Source: Streptomyces coacervatus (GTDB lineage: Bacteria; Actinomycetota; Actinomycetes; Streptomycetales; Streptomycetaceae). Taken from it: DNA of 64,000 nt. Shown here in pieces: positions 52,319 through 60,001 of the stretch (the first letter of the stretch is position 1; each line of letters opens with the position of its first letter). A program made the translations under genes and the position numbers. The stretch is from positions 120,656 through 184,655 of the forward strand of contig NZ_JARHTP010000022.1 of assembly GCF_029223485.1 (NCBI RefSeq), given 5' to 3'. The notes beneath the pieces were generated by a model. It saw nothing but the letters and a program-made list of their open reading frames with translations. It was not told the origin of the DNA and made no database searches.

Positions 52319-52695
52319 ATTTCCTCCTTCTCGGACGTACATCTCCTGGCCCTGACTGCCCCCAGTTGGCGGCTCAGCCGGGCAGGGATGGGAGAAGTGC
52401 TACGTCCTCGGGAAGGAGAGCGCCCGTACTCGGAGGCGCTGAAACCGCGCACCGATCACCGGCGATCACCCCCGAGCGACAACCACTGGTCGCGCCTGAC
52501 ACGCATCACGCACAACCTTGCTGGACAGGCTTCGCCGAGCGGCGAAGACCCCCCTGCCCAAGAGCCGGCGCCAGTGGCGTCGACTCTGCTCGGTGGGGAC
52601 CCAGGAACTCCCGCGACCCAACCGGCTGTCGGGGTACGGGAAAGGACCGAGCGTCGCCGATCGTGGTGCATTCTCGCCGCCCGCACAAGGGGCTT

Positions 52696-52713
52696 CGTTA
52701 CTGGGTAGTAACG
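52696..52713. promoter_or_regulatory. Perfect dyad CGTTACT-GGGT-AGTAACG
   Basis: 7-bp perfect arms with a 4-nt spacer, the typical size of a TetR-type operator, located 378 nt upstream of the DUF6230 start. The cognate regulator is unknown. Confidence 0.55.
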
Positions 52714-52842
52714 GCCGGATAACCGAAGGACGACCCACAGGTCTCGGGCGGCGACGGAGGGTGCAGCCGAGGGCCCGGACAAAACTATTGATCGTTGGAC
52801 AGAAACCGACAGATCAACGCCCGAAACTTACTTGCAGTAACA

Positions 52843-52880
52843 GCGGCCGCGATTACCAAGTTTTGGTAAAGCGCGGCCGC
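52843..52880. promoter_or_regulatory. Nested palindrome: TTACCAA-gtt-TTGGTAA flanked by GCGGCCGC
   Basis: The core (52853-52869) has perfect 7-bp arms. GCGGCCGC lies 2 nt before it (52843-52850) and 3 nt after it (52873-52880), and is itself a palindrome, so the whole unit is symmetric. It is in AT-rich DNA 120 nt beyond the TPR-thioredoxin stop. Confidence 0.55.
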
Positions 52881-52965
52881 ACTGACGTTCCATCGGCAAA
52901 TCTTTCACTCGGGCATCACATGCCCTGGCGTTTAGCGACTGGTCAGAACCGGGCCGCCGCCCCGC

Positions 52966-53949
52966 TCAGAACAGTGCACGCGCGAGCGCCCTGCGGGCCC
53001 CCGCCACCCTCGGATCATCCGCCCCAACAACCTCAAAGAGCTCCAGCAGTCGCAGACGTACCGTGTCCCGGTCGTCACCCGCCGTACGCTGGACGGTGTC
53101 GATGAGCCGCCCGAAGGCGTCCTCCACATGACCGCCGACCAGATCCAGGTCCGCGGCGGCGATCTGAGCCTGCACGTCGGCCGGCTTCTCGGCGGCGTCC
53201 TTGCGCACCCGCTGCGGGTCGAGGCCCCCCACGCGCTGCAGCAACTCGGCCTGGGCGAGGCCCAGTTTGGCCTCCGGATTGCCCGGGTCGTCACTCAGCA
53301 CATTCCGGTACGCCTGCACCGCACCGCCGAAGTCCCCGGAGTCCAGGGCCCTTACGGCCGCCTCGAGCAGCTCGTCGTACGGCCCGGCCGGCGCCGCCTC
53401 GGCCGCGGGGGCCTGGCCGGCGCCCGGCTCGGCGTCGGGGTCGACCGTCAGACCGGTCAGACCGAAGCGCTGCTCGGCGACCTGCACGAGCTGGTCGAGG
53501 GTCTCCCGGATCTGCTGTTCGCCGGCGGCCCCCTGGAAGAGCGGCAGCGCCTGCCCCGCCACCACGGCGAAGACGGCCGGGATCCCCTGGACCCCGAACT
53601 GCTGCATCAGCATCTGGTTGGCGTCGACGTCGATCCTGGCGAGGAGGAAGCGCCCGTTGTATTCGACGGCGAGCCGCTCCAGGACGGGGCTCAGCTGCTT
53701 GCAGGGCTCGCACCACTCGGCCCAGAAGTCGATGACGACGGGCACCTCGGTGGACCGCTGCAGGACGTCGCGCTCGAAGGAGGCCTCGTCGACGTCGATC
53801 ACCAGGTCGGCCGGGGAGACGGCTCCCGTGCCGCCGCCCTGCCGGGCGGCTTCGGCGCGCGCCTGCTCCGCCTTCGTCTTGGCCTCCTGGGCCGCCTTCA
53901 CCGCGGCGAGGTCGACGACTCCGCTCATGGACATGTTCCGTGGCTGCAT
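52966..53949 (-). CDS. Thioredoxin-TPR fusion (YbbN/CnoX-like chaperedoxin)
   Basis: A 327-residue protein. An Ala/Gln-rich helical tail (about 12-45) precedes a thioredoxin domain (about 55-165) with active site FWAEWCEPCKQLSP and cis-Pro loop QGIPAVFAVV. The C-terminal 130 residues are helical tetratricopeptide-like repeats (LDSGDFGGAVQAYRNVLSDD, LDLVGGHVEDAFGRLIDTVQ). This architecture is that of E. coli YbbN/CnoX, a holdase that protects substrates from oxidation and cooperates with chaperonins. ATG 53949 has GGAGG 8 nt upstream. It is monocistronic and divergent from a TetR gene. Confidence 0.9.
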   Translation of the reverse strand: MQPRNMSMSGVVDLAAVKAAQEAKTKAEQARAEAARQGGGTGAVSPADLVIDVDEASFERDVLQRSTEVPVVIDFWAEWCEPCKQLSPVLERLAVEYNGRFLLARIDVDANQMLMQQFGVQGIPAVFAVVAGQALPLFQGAAGEQQIRETLDQLVQVAEQRFGLTGLTVDPDAEPGAGQAPAAEAAPAGPYDELLEAAVRALDSGDFGGAVQAYRNVLSDDPGNPEAKLGLAQAELLQRVGGLDPQRVRKDAAEKPADVQAQIAAADLDLVGGHVEDAFGRLIDTVQRTAGDDRDTVRLRLLELFEVVGADDPRVAGARRALARALF

Positions 53950-54152
53950 GCGTCTATCCTCCCCCGTTCCCGCGCATGAATGAAAAGCGTTGAGAAAGCC
54001 GGTCCTGTTGCGTTCTGTTCGACGCCGGGTCCCCACCCCACGCCAGCGGTTTCGCTACGAGTCGTAGCGTAATGGCACCGAGTGCCTCCCGGATACCACC
54101 CCCCGGTGATCTCCCTCACTGCCTCACAGGAACCGCCCGTTATGGTCGTGGG

Positions 54153-54782
54153 ATGCAGAGCCGCACCCCCGACCGACGCGCCACCGGACGCCCCCGCAGC
54201 ACCGAGGCGGACGCCGCGATCCTGGCGGCCACCCGCGAGGCCCTGGTCGAGCTGGGCTGGTCCAAGCTCACCCTGGGAGACGTCGCGACACGGGCCGGGG
54301 TTGCAAAGACCACGCTCTACCGCCGCTGGTCCGGCAAGAACGAACTGGTCGTGGACGCGGTGGCCGAACTCTTCGACGAGCTGGAGCTCCCGGACCGCGG
54401 CAGTCTGGCCGCCGACATCGAGGGCGTGGTCCTCCAGTTCGCGGCGATCCTGGCCCGCCCGGAGGCGGCATGCGGCCTGATGGCGGTGGTGGCGGAGTCG
54501 ACCCGCGACGACGCCCTGCGGGAGCGGATCCGCACCTCGATCGTGGAACGCCAGAAACGCCTGGTCCTGGAGGGCCGCTGCCGCGGCGAGGAACGCGGCG
54601 AACTGCCCCCGCAGACGGACCCGTTCGAGTCGGCCCGCACGGCCGACCTCATCTTCGACGTGGTCGCGGGCGCGGTGGTCCACCGCGCCCTGGTGAGCGG
54701 ACACCCGGCGGACGAGGACTGGGTCCGTGCCTTCACGGCACTGCTCCTCGGCGGACTCGTAGCGGGCACCCAGCAGCCGTAG
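54153..54782 (+). CDS. TetR-family transcriptional regulator
   Basis: A 209-residue repressor. The DNA-binding domain is AILAATREALVELGWSKLTL, then GDVATRAGVAKTTLYRRWSG with KNELVVDAV, followed by a TetR_C ligand domain rich in helices. No effector pocket can be assigned. ATG 54153 is preceded by only a weak GTGGG. Its neighbours are the divergent chaperedoxin and the convergent trypsin-like protease (13 bp between stops); the chaperedoxin promoter is the closest possible target. Confidence 0.9.
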   Translation: MQSRTPDRRATGRPRSTEADAAILAATREALVELGWSKLTLGDVATRAGVAKTTLYRRWSGKNELVVDAVAELFDELELPDRGSLAADIEGVVLQFAAILARPEAACGLMAVVAESTRDDALRERIRTSIVERQKRLVLEGRCRGEERGELPPQTDPFESARTADLIFDVVAGAVVHRALVSGHPADEDWVRAFTALLLGGLVAGTQQP

Positions 54783-54795
54783 CGGTGTTCCGGTG

Positions 54796-55803
54796 CTACG
54801 ACGCCGGGCTCGCCGGAGGGACACCGGCGACGGCGTCGCCGTACAGGGCCCGGACGTTCTTGCCGAAGTAGGCGCTGTAGGAGATCTGGGGGGTGTAACC
54901 GCCGGTGTGGTAGCCGCCGATGACCCCGATCACCGCCCAGCCGCCCGGCCACGGCACCAGCATCGGTCCGCCGCTGGTGCCGTCCACGAAGGCGTCGCAG
55001 GCGATGCGGGGGTAGCTGCCCGGCTCGGCGGGGTCGTCGCTGTCCCAGCGGGTGGTCCGGCTCCAGCACTCCAGCGGCTTCTCGGCTCCTCCCGGGTAGC
55101 CGATCATCCGCACGGGGGCGTGGTGGTACCCGGTGCCGGTGAGCAGCTGCACCCCGCCGGTCGCGTCCTCCAGCGGCGTGCCGTCCTGGTTGGGCTCGGT
55201 GACGGCGAAGCCGTAGTCGTACTCGGCGCCCGCGTGCTCCCCCAGGTCGTAGTACTGCTGCGGGACGTAGACCCCGTTCGCGCGGACCGGGAAGACTCCG
55301 TAGGGCTTCTGGCCGTCGTGGTACCGCGGTACGAAGGCCAGGTTGCGGCGCGGGGAGGTGCCGGAGTAGCCGCGCAGACAGTGGCCGGCGCTCAGCACCA
55401 GGTTGCGCCCGGGGCTGCGCACCACGGAGCCGCTGCAGGTGCGCCCGGTGCCGCTGACGTCGGTCCAGAAGAAGGTCCCCACCTGGGACATGCCGTCGAA
55501 GCTGTGACTGGGCGGGATGTACTCGCCCGGCTGCGGACCGTCCACCGCCGGGGAGGCGGTGGAGGAGACCGAGTCCGTCTCCAGGCCGGAGGCGGCGGAG
55601 TTCGCCTCCAGGCCGGTGTCGACGGGCCGTGCGGCCGTCAGCCGGGCCGCGCTCCAGTAGGCGTCGAGCCGCGCGGCGAGGGGGTTCACCGGAGCCTTGC
55701 CGCCATGGGCGGCCGCGACCGGGGCGAGCGCGGCACAAGGCAGCAGGGCCGCTGCGACCGCGATGGCGGCGCGGGCCACCCTGGGTCTGAAAAGCCTACG
55801 CAC
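54796..55803 (-). CDS. Secreted trypsin-like serine protease
   Basis: A 335-residue S1-type protease. The first 32 residues are a signal peptide (RRLFRPRVARAAIAV ... APVAAAHG). A variable region (35-100) precedes the catalytic domain: His141 in LSAGHC, Asp196 in AEYDYGFA and Ser277 in FVDGTSGGPML, in V8/glutamyl-endopeptidase-like spacing. Cys123-Cys142 and Cys246-Cys269 are probable disulfides. The start is GTG 55803 after AGGGGA. It is followed by the icmA stop region on the same strand (107 nt gap upstream); co-transcription with icmA is possible but functionally unlikely. Confidence 0.88.
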   Translation of the reverse strand: MRRLFRPRVARAAIAVAAALLPCAALAPVAAAHGGKAPVNPLAARLDAYWSAARLTAARPVDTGLEANSAASGLETDSVSSTASPAVDGPQPGEYIPPSHSFDGMSQVGTFFWTDVSGTGRTCSGSVVRSPGRNLVLSAGHCLRGYSGTSPRRNLAFVPRYHDGQKPYGVFPVRANGVYVPQQYYDLGEHAGAEYDYGFAVTEPNQDGTPLEDATGGVQLLTGTGYHHAPVRMIGYPGGAEKPLECWSRTTRWDSDDPAEPGSYPRIACDAFVDGTSGGPMLVPWPGGWAVIGVIGGYHTGGYTPQISYSAYFGKNVRALYGDAVAGVPPASPAS

Positions 55804-55910
55804 CGTCAGTTCCCCTGAGGATCGGCAGAGTCGACGGGCCGATGGTATGCACGGGAACGATGATGCAAAAGGAGGCAGGTCACATTTCTGTCACGCTCAC
55901 CCGGTGGGCG

Positions 55911-57611
55911 TCAGAAACCTGCCGGCTCCGTGTACACCCCCCACTCGTCCCGCAGCACCCCGCAGATCTCCCCGAGGGTCGCCTCGGCGCGTACGGCGTC
56001 CAGCATCGGCTCGATCATGTTGGCGCCGTTTCGCGCGGCGGCGAGCATGCCGTCCAGGGCGCTGCGTACGGCGGCCTCGTCCCGAGCAGCCTTACGGCCG
56101 CCCAGCACGCGAATCTGCTCCCGCTCCACCTCATGGCTGACCCGCAGGATCTCCAGGTCCCCGGTGACGGACCCGTGGTGGACGTTCACGCCCACGACCC
56201 GCTTGTCGCCCTTCTCCAGCGCCCGCTGGTACTGGAAGGCGGACTCCGCGATCTCCCCGGTGAACCACCCGTCCTCGATCCCCCGCAGAATCCCGGACGT
56301 GACCGGCCCGATCGGGTGCCGCCCGTCGGGATGCGCCCGCAGCCCCCGCTCCTTTATCTGCTCGAAGATCTTCTCCGCGTCCGCCTCGATCCGGTCCGTC
56401 AACTGCTCCACGAACCACGAACCACCCAGCGGATCGGCCACGTTGGCGACCCCGGTCTCCTCCATCAGCACCTGCTGCGTCCGCAGCGCGATCTCCGCGG
56501 CCTGCTCGCTCGGCAGCGCGAGGGTCTCGTCGAGCGCGTTGGTGTGCAGCGAGTTGGTCCCGCCGAGCACCGCCGCGAGCGCCTCCACTGCCGTACGCAC
56601 CACGTTGTTGTACGGCTGCTGCGCGGTCAGCGAGACCCCGGCGGTCTGCGTGTGGAACCGCAGCCACTGCGCCTTCTCGCTCTTCGCCCCGTACACGTCC
56701 CGCATCCACCGCGCCCAAATGCGCCGCGCCGCACGGAACTTGGCGATCTCCTCGAAGAAATCGACGTGCGCGTCGAAGAAGAAGGAGAGGCCGGGGGCGA
56801 ACACGTCCACATCCAGCCCGCGGCTGAGCCCCAGCTCCACATACCCGAACCCGTCGGCCAGCGTGTACGCCAGCTCCTGCGCGGCCGTGGCCCCGGCCTC
56901 ACGGATGTGGTACCCGGAGACGGACAGCGGCTTGTACGCGGGGATTCCGGCCGCGCAGTACTCCATCAGATCGCCGATCAGCCGCAGATGGGGCTCCGGC
57001 TGGAACAGCCACTCCTTCTGCGCGATGTACTCCTTGAAGATGTCGGTCTGGAGCGTGCCGTTGAGCACCCCCGGATCGACGCCCTGCCGCTCGGCGGCGA
57101 CGAGGTACATGCAGAAGACCGGAACCGCCGGCCCGCTGATGGTCATGGAGGTCGTCACATCCCCCAGCGGGATGTCCTTGAACAGGACCTCCATGTCGGC
57201 GGCGGAGTCGATGGCGACCCCGCAGTGCCCGACCTCCCCGAGCGACCGCGGATCATCGGAGTCGCGCCCCATGAGCGTCGGCATGTCGAAGGCGACGGAC
57301 AGCCCGCCCCCGCCGTTGCCGAGGATCATCTTGTACCGCTCGTTGGTCTGCTCGGCGTTCCCGAACCCGGCGAACTGCCGGATGGTCCACGTACGCCCTC
57401 GATAGCCGGTCGGATACAGCCCGCGCGTGAAGGGGTACTCCCCCGGCCACCCGATGCGCTCGAACCCCTCGTACGTGTCTCCGGTCCGGGGCCCGTACAC
57501 CGGCTCCACGGGATCCCCGGAGAGCGTGGTGAAGTCGGCGTCGCGCTTGCGCGCACTGTCGTACCGGGCCTGCCAGCGACGGCGGCCCTCCTCGATGGCG
57601 TCAGCGTCCAT
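55911..57611 (-). CDS. icmA: Isobutyryl-CoA mutase large subunit IcmA
   Basis: A 566-residue methylmalonyl-CoA-mutase-type protein that interconverts isobutyryl-CoA and butyryl-CoA with the separate B12-binding subunit IcmB; no B12 domain is fused here. The length equals that of known Streptomyces IcmA as I recall. The residues separating IcmA from methylmalonyl-CoA mutase are present at the published positions: Phe80 (TIRQFAGF) and Gln198 (YIAQKEW), where the mutase has Tyr and Arg. Other motifs are GGGLSVAFDMPTLMGRDSDD, TISGPAVPVFCMYL and GGTNSLHTNALDE. ATG 57611 is 9 nt from a perfect 22-bp palindrome. No icmB is in the window. The role is valine catabolism and polyketide precursor supply. 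Confidence 0.95.
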   Translation of the reverse strand: MDADAIEEGRRRWQARYDSARKRDADFTTLSGDPVEPVYGPRTGDTYEGFERIGWPGEYPFTRGLYPTGYRGRTWTIRQFAGFGNAEQTNERYKMILGNGGGGLSVAFDMPTLMGRDSDDPRSLGEVGHCGVAIDSAADMEVLFKDIPLGDVTTSMTISGPAVPVFCMYLVAAERQGVDPGVLNGTLQTDIFKEYIAQKEWLFQPEPHLRLIGDLMEYCAAGIPAYKPLSVSGYHIREAGATAAQELAYTLADGFGYVELGLSRGLDVDVFAPGLSFFFDAHVDFFEEIAKFRAARRIWARWMRDVYGAKSEKAQWLRFHTQTAGVSLTAQQPYNNVVRTAVEALAAVLGGTNSLHTNALDETLALPSEQAAEIALRTQQVLMEETGVANVADPLGGSWFVEQLTDRIEADAEKIFEQIKERGLRAHPDGRHPIGPVTSGILRGIEDGWFTGEIAESAFQYQRALEKGDKRVVGVNVHHGSVTGDLEILRVSHEVEREQIRVLGGRKAARDEAAVRSALDGMLAAARNGANMIEPMLDAVRAEATLGEICGVLRDEWGVYTEPAGF

Positions 57612-57620
57612 ACCTTCGAA

Positions 57621-57642
57621 TTTACTAGGACGTCCTAGTAAA
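57621..57642 (-). promoter_or_regulatory. Perfect 22-bp palindrome upstream of icmA
   Basis: TTTACTAGGAC followed immediately by its exact reverse complement. It ends 9 nt from the icmA start codon, so a bound repressor would block transcription or initiation. The MarR gene 1.1 kb upstream is the nearest candidate regulator; the form also fits a TetR operator. Confidence 0.8.
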
Positions 57643-57840
57643 TGTCGAGGGCAGTCGTCCGACAGAGAAGGACGATCATCCAGGGTTCGACCTGACCCTG
57701 CCCCCGGAGCAGTTTGCGCGGCTCCAGGAGCTCGGGGCGCTCTCCGCTACGGCGAGTACGTAGTCTCCGAGGTGAAGCGGGCCTGGCCGCCATCACGTCG
57801 GTCAGCCGGCGAGGTGACCGGCAGCTGTAGAGCACGGATA

Positions 57841-57869
57841 CGGACCCGGCGGGAAGCCCGCCGGGTCCG
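57841..57869 (-). terminator. Terminator after the DUF3817 gene
   Basis: CGGACCCGGCGGG pairs perfectly with CCCGCCGGGTCCG over 13 bp around AAG, beginning 10 nt after the stop codon at 57880. Confidence 0.85.
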
Positions 57870-57879
57870 CACCCACGGT

Positions 57880-58218
57880 TCATGCCTTGGCGACCACGGG
57901 CGAGCCCTCGGCGGACTTCGCCTCCAGCTCGTGGCTGATCTTCCGCTCGACGAAGAAGGCGGCCGTCGGGATCGTCCCGGCGAGTAGCACCCACAGCTGC
58001 TTGCCGACCGGCCACTTCGCCTTGGAACCCAGGTCGAAGGCGAAAATCAGGTAGACCACGTAGAGCCAGCCGTGCGCGATGGCGACGACGCGGGTGAAGT
58101 CCGCGGCACCGGCGACATCCAGGCCGTACTTGGCGATCATGCTCAGGCACAGCAGGACCAGCAGGACACCGGTGACGTAGGCCATGACGCGGTAGCGGGT
58201 CAGCACGCTCTTCTTCAT
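57880..58218 (-). CDS. DUF3817 small integral membrane protein
   Basis: A 112-residue membrane protein with three hydrophobic segments (about 11-30, 38-60 and 70-88); RYRVMAYVTGVLLVLLCLSM and VVAIAHGWLYVVYLIFAFDL are characteristic of DUF3817. The C-terminus is charged (FFVERKISHELEAKSAEG). The function is unknown. ATG 58218 is chosen because the conserved family start MKKSVLTRYRV lies there. It follows the MarR gene on the same strand after 43 nt, so the two may be co-transcribed, and it is closed by a hairpin. Confidence 0.82.
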   Translation of the reverse strand: MKKSVLTRYRVMAYVTGVLLVLLCLSMIAKYGLDVAGAADFTRVVAIAHGWLYVVYLIFAFDLGSKAKWPVGKQLWVLLAGTIPTAAFFVERKISHELEAKSAEGSPVVAKA

Positions 58219-58261
58219 GGCGTCGAGCGTAACCGCCCGTTCCGGGAGATCTTGGGCCGGG

Positions 58262-58771
58262 TCATTCCTCCGCGAAGTCGTTGGCTGCCACCCGCAGCGG
58301 GCGCAGCATCGCGAAGATCTCCGCGCATTCCTCGGCGTCGTACGCACCGAGGCCGAAGTCCATCGCCATCAGGTCGCGGGTGGCCGCCTCGACGACCTCG
58401 CGGCCCTTGTCGGTGATGGAGGCGAGGGTGCCGCGCCCGTCGTTGGGGTTGGGGCGCTTGGCCACCAGGCCCGACTTCACCAGGCGGTCGACGGTGTTGG
58501 TCACCGAGGTGGGGTGCACCATGAGCCGCTCGCCGATCTTGGACATCGTGAGCTCGCCCTCCTTGGAGAAGGTGAGCAGCACCAGCGCCTCATACCGCGC
58601 GAACGTGAGTTCGTACGGCTTGACCACCGCGTCGACCTCGGCCAGCAGGATCTGGTGTGCGCGCATGATCGAGGTGATGGCCGCCATGGACGGCACGTTT
58701 CCCCAGCGCCGCTTCCAGAGCTCGTCGGCGCGGGCGATCGGATCGAAGGGAAGACTGAGCGGCTTCGGCAC
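58262..58771 (-). CDS. MarR-family transcriptional regulator
   Basis: A 169-residue regulator with the MarR winged helix: LTFARYEALVLLTFSKEGEL, TMSKIGERLMVHPTSVTNTV, and wing KRPNPNDGRGTLASITDKG. The N-terminal region (RADELWKRRWGNVPSMAAIT) matches a MarR subgroup common in actinobacteria that accompanies acyl-CoA metabolism genes. GTG 58771 is the start; no strong ribosome binding site is seen. It lies in line with a DUF3817 gene and icmA. The icmA palindrome and a related dyad before cslZ share TACT/AGTA ends, so both are candidate targets. Confidence 0.88.
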   Translation of the reverse strand: MPKPLSLPFDPIARADELWKRRWGNVPSMAAITSIMRAHQILLAEVDAVVKPYELTFARYEALVLLTFSKEGELTMSKIGERLMVHPTSVTNTVDRLVKSGLVAKRPNPNDGRGTLASITDKGREVVEAATRDLMAMDFGLGAYDAEECAEIFAMLRPLRVAANDFAEE

Positions 58772-58916
58772 GGCACCGACCTTACCGGCCGGTCACATGC
58801 TGGTCAGCCCCGTCTCGTGTTTCGGTCCGCCGGGCCTCCAGGGCGGGCACCGGACAGCACGGCTGCCATGTCGGACCCGCCGCGCTCAAATCCCTTGTGC
58901 AACGATTAATGGAGAA

Positions 58917-58935
58917 TACTGACGAATCATCAGTA
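58917..58935 (+). promoter_or_regulatory. Dyad TACTGA-cgaatca-TCAGTA upstream of cslZ
   Basis: Perfect 6-bp arms with a 7-nt spacer, 27 nt before the cslZ start in an AT-rich stretch (AACGATTAATGGAG). The outer TACT/AGTA resembles the ends of the icmA palindrome. Confidence 0.45.
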
Positions 58936-58962
58936 AATGTCACCCTCGCCCCAGGGAGCAGC

Positions 58963-59961
58963 ATGTCCCGGCTGATCCACACCCTCGCGGCTCTCGCGGT
59001 CCTCGGGCTTGCGGCGGGCTGCTCGTCCACGTCCGGCTCCGACACGGCCGCCGTGGCGGGCAACGCCTCGAAGAACGCGAGACGCGCGGGCGCCACGGAC
59101 TTCTGGGTCGACCCGGCCAGCCCGGCCGCCGAGCAGATCAAGGAGTGGCAGCAGTCGGGCCGCGCCCAGGACGCGGAGGTGCTCAAGCGGATCGCGGACG
59201 AACCGCAGGCGCTGTGGCCGGCCGGCGAGATCGACCCGGGGCCCATCGTGAAGACGGCCACCGCGTCCGCGGCCCAGGAGGGACGTACGGCGCTCTTCGT
59301 GGCGTACGACATCCCGCACCGCGACTGCGGCCAGCACTCGGCGGGCGGTGCGGCGGACGCGGACGCGTACCGGGCGTGGATCGGGCAGTTCGCGGACGCG
59401 CTCGGAGCCGGCAAGGCCCTGGTCGTCCTCGAACCGGACGCGGTCTCCCACATCGTGGACGGCTGCACGCCGGGCGGGTACCACGACGAGCGCGAGGAGC
59501 TGCTGAAGGAGGCCGTCGTCCGCCTCAAGCAGCAGCCGAACACCAAGGTGTACCTGGACGCGGGCAACCCGGCCTGGATCCGCGACCCCTGGAGGCTGGT
59601 CGACCCGCTGAAGCAGGCCGGCATCGAACAGGCCGACGGCTTCTCCCTCAACGTCTCCAACTTCCAGACGGACGAGATCACCAAGGCGTACGGCCTGGAG
59701 CTCTCCGGCGACCTGGGCGGCAAGCACTTCGTCATCGACACCAGCCGCAACGGGAACGGCCCCCTGCCCGGCGCCTGGTGCAACCCGCCCGGCCGCGCAC
59801 TGGGCACCCGCCCGACGACCGACACCGGCGACCCCGCCCTCGACGCCTACCTGTGGATCAAGCGGCCCGGGGAGTCCGACGGCACGTGCGGGGGCGGGCC
59901 GGCGGCGGGGAAGTGGTGGCCGGAGAACGCCTTGGAGCTCGCGCGCAACTCCAAGGCGTAG
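58963..59961 (+). CDS. cslZ: GH6 endoglucanase lipoprotein CslZ
   Basis: A 332-residue glycoside hydrolase family 6 enzyme that cleaves beta-1,4-glucan. The signal peptide ends in a lipobox (LGLAAGC, Cys20), so it is membrane-anchored on the outside. Family motifs: FVAYDIPHRDCGQHSAGG with Asp121, VVLEPDAVSH with the likely acid Asp159, VYLDAGNPAW, FVIDTSRNGNGP, WCNPPGRALG and WIKRPGESDG. ATG 58963 follows AGGGAG. It is convergent with glxA-cslA. In Streptomyces this enzyme acts on the glucan made by CslA and helps it emerge through the wall at hyphal tips. Confidence 0.92.
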   Translation: MSRLIHTLAALAVLGLAAGCSSTSGSDTAAVAGNASKNARRAGATDFWVDPASPAAEQIKEWQQSGRAQDAEVLKRIADEPQALWPAGEIDPGPIVKTATASAAQEGRTALFVAYDIPHRDCGQHSAGGAADADAYRAWIGQFADALGAGKALVVLEPDAVSHIVDGCTPGGYHDEREELLKEAVVRLKQQPNTKVYLDAGNPAWIRDPWRLVDPLKQAGIEQADGFSLNVSNFQTDEITKAYGLELSGDLGGKHFVIDTSRNGNGPLPGAWCNPPGRALGTRPTTDTGDPALDAYLWIKRPGESDGTCGGGPAAGKWWPENALELARNSKA

Positions 59962-60001
59962 CAACCGAGTTGCATCGTCCGGGTCAGGTCGGCGGGTTGG
60001 A

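Larger units (their letters stand above)
52319..52965. other. Long gene-free region upstream of the envelope operon
   Basis: About 650 bp between the DUF6230 start (minus strand) and the end of the TPR-thioredoxin gene (also minus). It contains no convincing gene: short frames on both strands have Arg/Pro-rich, non-family translations. It holds two dyads (52696-52713 and 52853-52869) and must contain the operon promoter. The part 52780-52925 is unusually AT-rich for this window (ACAAAACTATTGATC, GAAACTTACTTGCAG). Confidence 0.7.

Noticed and set aside
52366..52782. Candidate small proteins on either strand of the long gap
   Set aside because: Translations are Arg/Pro/Ser-rich with no family similarity and no ribosome binding sites; the region is better read as regulatory DNA.
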